Below are positions 8,126-15,596 of a stretch of 36,583 nt of DNA, piece after piece. Made by a program: the position numbers and the translations under genes. The notes beneath the pieces are model-generated. The model saw only the letters and a list, made by a program, of their open reading frames with translations, was not told where the DNA came from and did not search any database. The stretch is from an uncultured Campylobacter sp. (lineage in GTDB: Bacteria > Campylobacterota > Campylobacteria > Campylobacterales > Campylobacteraceae), in contig NZ_CALHGM010000002.1 in the NCBI RefSeq assembly GCF_938030145.1, positions 1 to 36,583 of the forward strand. The letters run 5' to 3'. Within the stretch, counting starts at the first letter, position 1; each line of letters starts with the position of its first letter.

Positions 8126-9508
8126 GTGAAAAAAATGTGGGAGGGGCGCTTTAGCGAGGCGAGTTCGGCGCTTTTGGAGGAGTTTAACGCCTCGATTGGC
8201 TTTGATAGGGCGCTTTGGCAGGAGGATATCGCGGGCAGCAAGGCACACGCTCGGATGCTCGGCGCTTGCGGGATTTTAAAGGCTGAGGAGAGCGAAAAGA
8301 TCGTCGCGGGGCTTGACGCCGTGTTTGAAGAGATAAAAAGCGGTAAATTTGAGTTTAAAACCGCCGACGAGGACATCCACATGGCGGTCGAAAAGCGCCT
8401 GAGCGAGCTCATCGGAAGCGATCTTGGCGGTAGGCTGCACACCGCGCGCAGCAGAAACGATCAGGTCGCGCTTGATTTTCGCCTCTACGTGCTTAAAAGT
8501 GGCGCTCAGGTTGCCGAAAAAATCCGCGAGCTAGTCGCGGCTCTGCGAGATATAGCTAGCGAGCACGCAGACACGCTGATGCCCGGCTACACGCACCTTC
8601 AGCACGCCCAGCCCGTGAGCCTTGCCTATCATTTGCTAGCTTACGCGTTTATGTTTCGCCGCGACTACGAGCGCTTTGCCAGCTCGCGCGAGCGAAACAA
8701 TCTCTGCCCGCTAGGCTCCGCCGCGCTTGCGGGCACGCCGCACCCGATAAATCGCGAGCTGGTCGCGCAGCAGCTGGGGTTTGCGGGAGTGACGCCAAAC
8801 GCGATGGATAGCGTCAGCGACCGCGATTTTGCGCTGGAGATTTTATTTAACGTAAGCGTGCTGATGATGCATGCGTCGCGCCTATGTGAGGAACTCATCT
8901 TGTGGAGCTCGCAGGAGTTCGGCTTTGTGGCAATCAGCGACGCGTACAGCACGGGCAGCTCGATCATGCCGCAGAAGAAAAATCCCGACGTCGCCGAACT
9001 CATCCGCGGCAAAACGGGGCGCGTAAACGGCAATCTCGTCGCGCTGCTAACGGTGATGAAAGGCTTGCCGCTAGCATACAACAAGGACATGCAGGAGGAC
9101 AAGGAGGGCGTTTTTGATAGCGTCGTCACCGCGCTTGCGAGCCTTGAAATTTTAAAACAGATGCTAAAAACGGCTAAATTTAACAAGCAAAATATGCTAG
9201 CAATGACGCGCCGCGGGCACCTCACGGCGACCGATCTGGCGGATTATCTCGTGCGGGAGAAAAACGTGCCCTTTCGCCGGGCGCACTTCATCACTGGCAA
9301 GGCCGTGGCGTATGCGGAAAATTTGGGCCTAGATTTGAGCGAGCTAAATGCGCAGCAGCTTGCAAGTATGGATGAAAGCCTGGGTGGCGATGCGGTTAAA
9401 TTTCTTGATCTAAACGCTTCCAAAGAGGCGCGCAAGTCGCAAGGAGGCACGGCAAATGAGAGAGTGGCGGCGCAGATTGAAATTTTAAACGGGTGGCTGA
9501 AAGGCTAA
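8126..9508 (+). CDS. argH: Argininosuccinate lyase
   Basis: Splits argininosuccinate into arginine and fumarate, the last step of arginine synthesis; cytoplasmic homotetramer of the fumarase/aspartase superfamily. With the start chosen here the product is 460 residues, the usual length. Signature segments are LHTARSRNDQVALD, YTHLQHAQPVSLAYH and the superfamily signature GSSIMPQKKNPD. I chose GTG 8126 because AAGGAG (8115-8120) lies 5 bases upstream and the protein then begins close to WEGRF as in the family; the next in-frame ATG, 8135, is 14 bases from that site. Longer versions from 8069 add residues with no family counterpart. It appears to be transcribed alone from its own promoter. Confidence 0.95.
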   Translation: MKKMWEGRFSEASSALLEEFNASIGFDRALWQEDIAGSKAHARMLGACGILKAEESEKIVAGLDAVFEEIKSGKFEFKTADEDIHMAVEKRLSELIGSDLGGRLHTARSRNDQVALDFRLYVLKSGAQVAEKIRELVAALRDIASEHADTLMPGYTHLQHAQPVSLAYHLLAYAFMFRRDYERFASSRERNNLCPLGSAALAGTPHPINRELVAQQLGFAGVTPNAMDSVSDRDFALEILFNVSVLMMHASRLCEELILWSSQEFGFVAISDAYSTGSSIMPQKKNPDVAELIRGKTGRVNGNLVALLTVMKGLPLAYNKDMQEDKEGVFDSVVTALASLEILKQMLKTAKFNKQNMLAMTRRGHLTATDLADYLVREKNVPFRRAHFITGKAVAYAENLGLDLSELNAQQLASMDESLGGDAVKFLDLNASKEARKSQGGTANERVAAQIEILNGWLKG

Positions 9509-10066
9509 ATTTAAGGAGCTAAGTACCGCACGGATGCTTGGGCGAAATTTGGTGCTAAGTTTGGGCGAGGCGGTATCGCTTGCGACCTGCGAAATAGACG
9601 GATAGGGCCCGATATTGAAATTTGAGGGCTAAAGCGGCGAAATTTTAGAATTTCGCAGTCGTGTCTTTAAATTTGAAACTTCGGCGGTCTGTGTGGAGCG
9701 GGCTAGGCGGTAGTGTTTTAAGCACTCGCCGCGGGTAATTGCTGCGTAAATTTAAAATGACAGCGCGCCCTAAACTGGCTTTAGAGCAGGCGCTTGAGGT
9801 TATAAAGTTAAATTTAAAAGACCGAGTCGGCGCAAAGTGGAGTGCTTGGTTACAAATTTAGGCATGAGATAAAATTTTAAAAAAGCGTGCCGCCGCTAGG
9901 TTGTTTAAGTGCGACTGAAAAACGCGCGTGGGTCTCGCGGCAGGTTTTTATCGGCGCCGAAGGCGGCGCGGAGTAGAATTGAATTTGAGCTCAAAGATTA
10001 ATGACGGCGGATCGGATTTTTCGAGAGTGGAATTTAATCGAAGCAAATTTAAACATGGAGGGCGTT
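9509..10066. other. 558-base gap between argH and hemD
   Basis: No gene is supported. Frames are short and lack ribosome-binding sites; several RAATTY words occur. An open extension of hemD runs back to an ATG at 10001, but it has no ribosome-binding site and no family resemblance. No strong terminator was found after argH. Confidence 0.5.
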
Positions 10067-10699
10067 TTGATATATCTGGTGTCTAATACGAGATTTGAGC
10101 ATCCACAGGTGAGGCAGCTTGCGGTTTGCGAGATAAAATTTCTCAAATTTAGCCTGCCTGCGCAGATCGGCGCGCTAATTTTTACCTCCAAAAATGCGGT
10201 AGCGGCGATAAAATTTAATGAAATTTCGCCTGATTTAGATACTCCCGTTTACGCTATCGGCGAGCCGTGCGCTGCGGCTGCGCGCGAGTTTGGATTTCGC
10301 GATATTTTTGTAGCGCGGCACGGGCACGGAAACGAGTTTGCCGCGGAGATCGCGCCGCTTCTAAGGGGCAGAGACGCACTGTATCTGCGCGCGAGGCAGA
10401 CGGTATCAAAGCTGGAGCAAATTCTATCTAGCGCCGGCGTGCGGCTGCAAAGCGTGATCGCCTATGAAAATTGCGTCCTTAGTCTGCCCGCCGCCGCAAA
10501 GCCGCCGCAAGGCAGCACGCTGATTTTTACCTCGCCTAAAAACGTGCGCGGCTTTACCGCAAATTTCGGCTGGGACGAGGGCTACAAGGTGATCTGTATC
10601 GGTAGGACGACGGCGAGCGTTTTGAGCGAGTTTTGCGAGCCGATAATCTGCGAAAGAATGTCGATAAAATCCTGCGTCGATCTGGCGCTTTTGCCATAG
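10067..10699 (+). CDS. hemD: Uroporphyrinogen-III synthase
   Basis: Cyclises hydroxymethylbilane with inversion of ring D to uroporphyrinogen III, on the path to haem and sirohaem. HemD proteins are poorly conserved, and the call rests on the two-lobed pattern: an N-terminal strand IYLVSNTRFEHP, LIFTSKNAVAAI at the first lobe boundary, YAIGEPCAAAAREFG, then YLRARQTVSKLE, VIAYENCVL, and a second TSPKNVRGF followed by CIGRTTASVL. The chosen start is TTG 10067, with GGAGGG at 10057-10062 upstream, giving 210 residues that begin MIYLVSN as in relatives. ATG 10055 is a close alternative adding four residues, but the same GGAGGG would then be inside the gene. Confidence 0.82.
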   Translation: MIYLVSNTRFEHPQVRQLAVCEIKFLKFSLPAQIGALIFTSKNAVAAIKFNEISPDLDTPVYAIGEPCAAAAREFGFRDIFVARHGHGNEFAAEIAPLLRGRDALYLRARQTVSKLEQILSSAGVRLQSVIAYENCVLSLPAAAKPPQGSTLIFTSPKNVRGFTANFGWDEGYKVICIGRTTASVLSEFCEPIICERMSIKSCVDLALLP

Positions 10700-10716
10700 T
10701 TTAAGCAAATTTAGAC

Positions 10717-10722
10717 TATAAT
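10717..10722 (+). promoter_or_regulatory. Consensus -10 box before the purD leader / 6S RNA candidate
   Basis: A perfect TATAAT at 10717-10722 lies just after hemD. Transcription would begin around 10728-10730, exactly at the 5' arm of the closing stem of the structured RNA described next. Confidence 0.55.
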
Positions 10723-10726
10723 TTTG

Positions 10727-10924
10727 CCCAAGCCTGGGTGAAGCGAGAGCGTTTTATATGAGGGTTCAACATATTTGTATAAGCGACGACGTGAGAGGTC
10801 CGTGTGACGCGGCTCGGCTCGAGCTTTTTTAAAGTTACGGGTTGCGACCTAGAGATTTTTCCTAGTTGCAAGATTGGCTTTGTTTGAGCCGATTCTTTTT
10901 ACGCAACGCTCACTTGGGTTTTTT
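10727..10924 (+). ncRNA. Candidate 6S RNA (ssrS) upstream of purD
   Basis: A region of about 195 bases with a consensus -10 at its front and paired ends. CCCAAG (10727-10732) pairs with CTTGGG (10913-10918), followed by six T (10919-10924) as in an intrinsic terminator; GAGCGTT (10747-10753) can pair with AACGCTC (10905-10911), or alternatively AGCG with CGCT. Inside, CGGCTC (10810-10815, repeated at 10815-10820) pairs with GAGCCG (10886-10891), and TTGC..AC..TAG with CTAGTTGCAA forms an apical hairpin at about 10841-10870. 6S RNA sequesters sigma-70 RNA polymerase, and my recollection is that epsilonproteobacterial 6S genes lie next to purD. Alternatives are a long purD leader with an attenuator, or another small RNA; the internal pairing is less symmetrical than a textbook 6S. 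Confidence 0.5.
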
Positions 10925-10941
10925 ACGCTACGGAGGCTTCA

Positions 10942-12198
10942 TTGAATATCCTAATAATCGGCGGCGGCGGTAGAGAATACGCGATCGGGCTAAGACTTCG
11001 CGAGGATAAAAACGTTTTAAATCTGTATTTTGCTCCGGGAAACGGCGCTACGAAGGCGCTCGGTAAAAATTTAGATTTAAAAGATTTTGATGAGCTCGCG
11101 CTCTTTGCGAAAAACAACGACGTAGCTCTTACCATCGTGGGCGCCGAAGAGCCGCTTACAAAAGGGATCGTGGATATTTTCAAAGCGCAAGGCCTCGCGA
11201 TATTCGGTCCTAGTGCTGCCGCAGCGAAGCTTGAGGGCTCTAAGGCCTATATGAAGGACTTTCTGGCGCGAAATCATATCAAAACCGCAAAATTCCTAAG
11301 CAGCGACGATCTATCCGAAATTTCAAAATTTATCGATACCCTAGACGGTCGCGTCGTGGTCAAAGCGGACGGCCTGTGCGCGGGCAAAGGTGTCATCATC
11401 GCAAATTCCAAAGATGCAGCTAAAAAAGCCGCCGCGGATATGCTAAGCGGCGAAAGCTTCGGCGAAGCGGGCAAGCGCGTCGTCGTGGAGGAGTTTTTAG
11501 AGGGCTTCGAGCTGAGCTTTTTTGCGATCTGCGACGGGGAAAATTTCGTAAGCTTGCCCGTAGCGCAGGATCACAAAAAGCTGCTTGACGGCGATCTGGG
11601 TCCGAACACCGGCGGCATGGGAGCTTATGCGCCAAGCCCGCTAGCGGATGCCGCGCTGATAAAAAGAGTACAGAGCGAGATCGTCGCACCCACGCTAAAA
11701 GGGATGCAGCAGCAGGGCGCGCCCTTTTGCGGCGTGCTATTCGTGGGGCTTATGATCGTGAGCGGCGAGCCTTACGTGCTGGAGTACAACGTCCGCTTCG
11801 GCGATCCGGAGTGCGAGGTTTTGATGCCGCTAATTGACGGAAATTTGAGCGAAATTTTATACAACGCCGCCGTAGGCAAGCTAAGTAGCATAAGTTTGAA
11901 AGAGCGATTCGCAGTGGGCGTCGTGATGGCTAGCGAGCGCTACCCTTACGGCTCTTCGCAGCCTGCTTTGATCGAGGTTGGCGAAATTCCTGCGGACGCG
12001 CATATCTGCTATGCAGGCGTGAGCGAGCGGGAGGGGCAGATTTACGCTAGCGGCGGGCGCGTTTTGGTAAGCGTGGGCGTCGCGCAGAGCCTAAAACAGG
12101 CGCGCGATGCGGCTTACGCGCTGTGCGAAAATATAAAATTTAGCGGCGCGCAGTATAGGCGCGATATCGCGCACCAAGCCTTAAGAGATAAAATTTGA
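10942..12198 (+). CDS. purD: Phosphoribosylamine-glycine ligase (GAR synthetase)
   Basis: Joins phosphoribosylamine and glycine using ATP, the second step of purine synthesis. The 418-residue length is standard. It opens with the N-domain MNILIIGGGGREYA, and the ATP-grasp region shows SKAYMKDFL, VVKADGLCAGKGV, VVEEFLEG and the PurD signature RFGDPECEVLMP. The start is TTG 10942 with a strong GGAGG at 10932-10936, eight bases after the T-run of the structured RNA candidate, so that RNA's terminator could gate purD expression. Its TGA overlaps the TTG of the next gene by four bases, beginning a tightly packed run that extends to pnp. Confidence 0.95.
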   Translation: MNILIIGGGGREYAIGLRLREDKNVLNLYFAPGNGATKALGKNLDLKDFDELALFAKNNDVALTIVGAEEPLTKGIVDIFKAQGLAIFGPSAAAAKLEGSKAYMKDFLARNHIKTAKFLSSDDLSEISKFIDTLDGRVVVKADGLCAGKGVIIANSKDAAKKAAADMLSGESFGEAGKRVVVEEFLEGFELSFFAICDGENFVSLPVAQDHKKLLDGDLGPNTGGMGAYAPSPLADAALIKRVQSEIVAPTLKGMQQQGAPFCGVLFVGLMIVSGEPYVLEYNVRFGDPECEVLMPLIDGNLSEILYNAAVGKLSSISLKERFAVGVVMASERYPYGSSQPALIEVGEIPADAHICYAGVSEREGQIYASGGRVLVSVGVAQSLKQARDAAYALCENIKFSGAQYRRDIAHQALRDKI

Positions 12199-12632
12199 TC
12201 GTCGCTCCGCTTAGCAAGCGCGTAATCGCGTTTAGTATCGACGAAGCTGTGAGCGTAACGCTTTTTGTGGTCGTGCTATTTGCTATCGACGAGCCAGAGC
12301 TTGTCGCAGCGGCGCAGAGCGGAAGCAATCTTGAGGTACAAAAGATCGCGTCAAAATTCATTTTGCATTACGCGATAATAAAATTTTTATATCAGGCGAT
12401 TTTTGTCTATCTATACGGCGCGACGCTAGGCAAGCTTGCGGTTAAAATTTACTGCGTCCGCGCTGACGGCAGCTCTATGGATATCGCTACTGCAGCGATC
12501 CGCGCGGCGGTTAGGTTGATAAGCGAGATGATCTTTTATATGGGATTTTTGGTGGCGCTTTTTACGAACTCGCGTCAGAGCCTGCATGATATGGCGGCGA
12601 AAACATTGGTGGTAGAGATTGAAAAAGAGTAA
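12195..12632 (+). CDS. RDD-family inner-membrane protein
   Basis: A 145-residue membrane protein with the RDD pattern: an N-terminal RVIAFSID (Arg then Asp) before a first hydrophobic segment at about residues 17-33, a second around 55-75 ending in the characteristic GATLGKLAVKIYCV, and a third near 105-122 followed by RQSLHDMAAKT. RDD proteins have no single known function; some act in ion transport. It starts at TTG overlapping the purD stop and ends 14 bases inside lptD, so it is translated as part of the operon. Whether it contributes to lptD-dependent envelope biogenesis is not shown by the sequence. Confidence 0.85.
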   Translation: MIVAPLSKRVIAFSIDEAVSVTLFVVVLFAIDEPELVAAAQSGSNLEVQKIASKFILHYAIIKFLYQAIFVYLYGATLGKLAVKIYCVRADGSSMDIATAAIRAAVRLISEMIFYMGFLVALFTNSRQSLHDMAAKTLVVEIEKE

Positions 12633-14877
12633 AAAATTTAAAATTCTAGCGCTTAGTTTTAGCGCTCTTTTAGCAAGTAGTGCGAGTGCAAAGGTCCAAG
12701 ACGTCGAGCTTATAGCAGATAATGTCGAGAAAAACGGCTTTTTGACGGAGGCAAGCGGCAACGTAACGGTGTATTCGCAGGACTACTTTATCACCGCCGA
12801 TCGCGCTACATACGACGAGCAAAACGGCATCATCGAGCTTTTTGGTAACGTCAATGCGATGCGCGGTAGCAGCGAAACTACGCGTGCACAGCATGTCAAA
12901 ATCGATCTGAAAAACGACAAGCAGCAAGCCGACGTAAATTTTATGATGGACAAGGACTCCGAGCTTTGGATGCAAAACGACGCCAGCTGCAGCGATAGCG
13001 AGTATTACCGCGTGGAGGGCTCTAGCGTATCTAGCTGCAACGTTACCGATCCTGATTGGCGCATCAAATTTAGTAGCGGCATGCTAAATAAAGAGAGCAA
13101 ATTCCTCCATCTTTTTAATCCAAGATTTTACGTAGGTGATGTGCCGGTGCTCTATCTGCCGTATTTCGGCTTCCCGACCGACCGTACGCGTCGCACGGGC
13201 TTGCTGCCTCCCGAGGCCGGCTACATCAGCAAGGAAGGGATTTACTACAAGCAACCGATCTATTTTGCGCCTTACGATAGCTGGGATTTTCAGCTCGATC
13301 CGCAGGTGCGCAGCAGAAGGGGCTTTGGCGTATACGGGACATTTCGATTTACGGAGTCGCCGTATTCTTACGGCGAGATTAGAGGCGGAGTTTTCGATAA
13401 CTTCTCGCGGGCGCAAAAACGCCTTGAATACAAAAACGAGCGCCATCACGGCTTTGAAGTTCAATACGATCGCAGCAAGCTTGCAACCTATCTGCTAGAT
13501 GGCGATCTGCGCGAAAATTTATGGATCGATTTTACCCAGCTAAACGATCTGGAATATTACGATCTGAAGGAAAAGGGAGGTCTTGGCAACGATGCGGATA
13601 ATTCGCTCGTAACTTCACGGCTGAATTATTATTTGACCTCAGACGAGCACTATTTTGGCGCTTACGGACGCTACTACATCGATACGAGTAAGCTAAACGC
13701 CGATAATACCTTCCGCAACGAAGATACCGTCCAAGAGCTTCCGACGCTGCAATATCATAAATTTAGCAATGATTTGGGACTACCAAATTTGATCTATTCG
13801 CTTGATGCGAAGGCGCGTAATTATACCAGATGGGAGGGCGCGACTGCTCGCCAATACGAGTTTGACGTGCCGATTAGTATAAGCACGCCACTACTGGCGG
13901 ATTATTTAAATTTCGCCTTTACCGAGCGAGTGTATATGACTAATATCGATTGGCACGATAAATTCTACTACGCAAACGGCGATCTTGGCGAGGATAAAAG
14001 TACTTTCTACGCTAATCAATACACCGAGCTTTCACTCTACACCGACGTAGCCAGGGCTTACGATAGCTTGTATCACACTATGAGCTGGAGAGCGGATTTT
14101 AGAATTCCCGGATGGCAGCAAGGCGACATCGAGGATAGAATTTTAAAGTATCATCAGTATAAATACGACCTTGCTCGCGGCGCAGTAGATCGCTCGCGGC
14201 TGGGTAACTTGCAAGACTCACTTTATTGGGAGGATAACTTCTTGAGCGAGCTTAGTGACGAGTACACTCACGAAAATGCAGCTTTAAGTATGACGCAGTT
14301 TTTTTATAATGAAGACGGACGTAAATTCTTACGCCATAGCGTCAAGCAGCGATATGACTTCGACGATCACGAGTTCGACGATTTAGAACACCGCATCGAT
14401 GCATATTTTGCAAATGGGTTAAATATCGGGAACCGCTTTACCTACTCACATAAATATAAAAGCTTCGATAAGGTCTATACCTACGCCAACTACTCCAACG
14501 ACGACTTTAGCTTTGGACTTAGTCACGCTTACGAATATGAAAAGCTAAGCATGGAGCCTAAACGCTATACGAAAGATAACTACGGCATCGTAAACGCTTC
14601 GGTAAATTTGCCTAGGAATAATAAAATTTTTGGGCGTTGGGATTACGACTTGGAGCGATCTTATTCTAAAATGTGGCGTGTGGGGCTTTCTCATACGCGC
14701 AAGTGTTGGAATTACTCTTTTGTGTATCAAGAGGATATTGAGCCTAAAAATACCAGTACGACGGGCTACAGCAAAGCAAGCAAGGAGCGCGGAATTTACT
14801 TTCTCGTAAATTTCTATCCGTTCGGCGGAGTGGGGTATGATTTTTCAGTAGATAGTGAATATGGAAGCGAAAAATAA
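12619..14877 (+). CDS. lptD: LPS-assembly outer-membrane protein LptD
   Basis: Outer-membrane barrel that, with LptE, inserts lipopolysaccharide or lipooligosaccharide into the outer leaflet. The 752-residue precursor begins at TTG 12619 and has a signal peptide at 1-24 (KKSKKF, hydrophobic core, ASSASA). An OstA/LptA-like domain follows (about 25-130: ELIADNVEKNG, ASGNVTVYSQDYFITADRA), then the LptD barrel with aromatic-rich strands to the C-terminus (about 190-752), including YLPYFGFPTDRTRRTGLLPP. Two Cys lie in the N-terminal part (ASCSDS and SSCNV) and one near the end (TRKCWNYS), allowing an inter-domain disulphide as in E. coli LptD. It overlaps the RDD gene by 14 bases and shares one base with the next start. 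Confidence 0.92.
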   Translation: MKKSKKFKILALSFSALLASSASAKVQDVELIADNVEKNGFLTEASGNVTVYSQDYFITADRATYDEQNGIIELFGNVNAMRGSSETTRAQHVKIDLKNDKQQADVNFMMDKDSELWMQNDASCSDSEYYRVEGSSVSSCNVTDPDWRIKFSSGMLNKESKFLHLFNPRFYVGDVPVLYLPYFGFPTDRTRRTGLLPPEAGYISKEGIYYKQPIYFAPYDSWDFQLDPQVRSRRGFGVYGTFRFTESPYSYGEIRGGVFDNFSRAQKRLEYKNERHHGFEVQYDRSKLATYLLDGDLRENLWIDFTQLNDLEYYDLKEKGGLGNDADNSLVTSRLNYYLTSDEHYFGAYGRYYIDTSKLNADNTFRNEDTVQELPTLQYHKFSNDLGLPNLIYSLDAKARNYTRWEGATARQYEFDVPISISTPLLADYLNFAFTERVYMTNIDWHDKFYYANGDLGEDKSTFYANQYTELSLYTDVARAYDSLYHTMSWRADFRIPGWQQGDIEDRILKYHQYKYDLARGAVDRSRLGNLQDSLYWEDNFLSELSDEYTHENAALSMTQFFYNEDGRKFLRHSVKQRYDFDDHEFDDLEHRIDAYFANGLNIGNRFTYSHKYKSFDKVYTYANYSNDDFSFGLSHAYEYEKLSMEPKRYTKDNYGIVNASVNLPRNNKIFGRWDYDLERSYSKMWRVGLSHTRKCWNYSFVYQEDIEPKNTSTTGYSKASKERGIYFLVNFYPFGGVGYDFSVDSEYGSEK

Positions 14878-15596
14878 TGACGCCTAGAGCTGAGCTGATG
14901 TTTGAAAACCAAATCGACGCCGCGATGAAACTTGCAGAAATTTTACCCGCTACCGTGATCAAAAACGAAAATTTTCTGATAATCGCTCAATCCCTGGAGT
15001 CGCTTCCTATCGCAAACCATCTTGCTCTAAAGCTGGGGCTTGCTTATGAGTTTTTATTCACAGAGCCCGTTTTGGCGCCCAATAATCCGGAATGCGCGAT
15101 TGCGTGCGTAAGCGAGACCCAAGAGATCGTGATGGTAGATGAGCTCGTGCGAAGCTTCGGCATCAGCCTGGATTACGTTTACGGGCAGGCGAATAGACTT
15201 TATGAGGAGAAAATTTTAAAAAATATGTATAAATTTCGCAAGGGCGAGCTTTTGGGAAATTTGGAGAAAAAAAACGTCATCTTGGTAGATGAGGGGTGTG
15301 AGAGCGGGCTGACCGCGCTTACGTGCATAAAGACGCTCGTAAGCTTAAACGCCAAAGCGATCTTTTATGCCACGCCCGTTATCGGCAGCGATAATGCAGA
15401 CGAGATCGCCATGCTAGTAGATGGAATTTATGCCGTTCACAAGATCAGAGACTTTGTGAACGTGGATTTTTATTACAAAGAAAAAACGCTCTCAAGCGCG
15501 GAGGAGATAATGCAAATTTTAAACAAATGCCCGCTTTATCTGCCGTTTCACGAAACCAACAAAAATAAGGAGAAAATTAATGCAGTGCAAAATTGA
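14877..15596 (+). CDS. Phosphoribosyltransferase-like protein
   Basis: A 239-residue cytoplasmic protein. The segment NVILVDEGCESGLTALTCIK near residues 133-152 corresponds to the PRPP-binding loop of type I phosphoribosyltransferases (VILVDDG.ATG), although the second Asp of the usual pair is Glu here and the loop reads ESGLTA. The segment FLIIAQSLESLPIANHLALK resembles the N-terminal alpha/beta part of the same fold. No base-specific hood is recognisable, so the substrate is unknown. It may start at ATG 14877, sharing a base with the lptD stop, or at ATG 14898. It overlaps pnp by 17 bases, suggesting coupled translation; proximity to pnp suggests a nucleotide-related job, but that is inference. 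Confidence 0.7.
   Translation: MTPRAELMFENQIDAAMKLAEILPATVIKNENFLIIAQSLESLPIANHLALKLGLAYEFLFTEPVLAPNNPECAIACVSETQEIVMVDELVRSFGISLDYVYGQANRLYEEKILKNMYKFRKGELLGNLEKKNVILVDEGCESGLTALTCIKTLVSLNAKAIFYATPVIGSDNADEIAMLVDGIYAVHKIRDFVNVDFYYKEKTLSSAEEIMQILNKCPLYLPFHETNKNKEKINAVQN

Noticed and set aside
8665..9225. Minus-strand frame of 186 codons inside argH
   Set aside because: Shadow of a highly conserved coding region; no start signal and no resemblance to a known protein.
10001..10066. Longer HemD starting at ATG 10001
   Set aside because: The extra residues have no family counterpart, and a strong GGAGGG lies just before TTG 10067.
10727..10924. tRNA or SRP RNA in the hemD-purD gap
   Set aside because: A GGTTCAA string near 10763 suggested a T-arm, but no acceptor stem or anticodon arm can be built, and the SRP tetraloop signature is absent.
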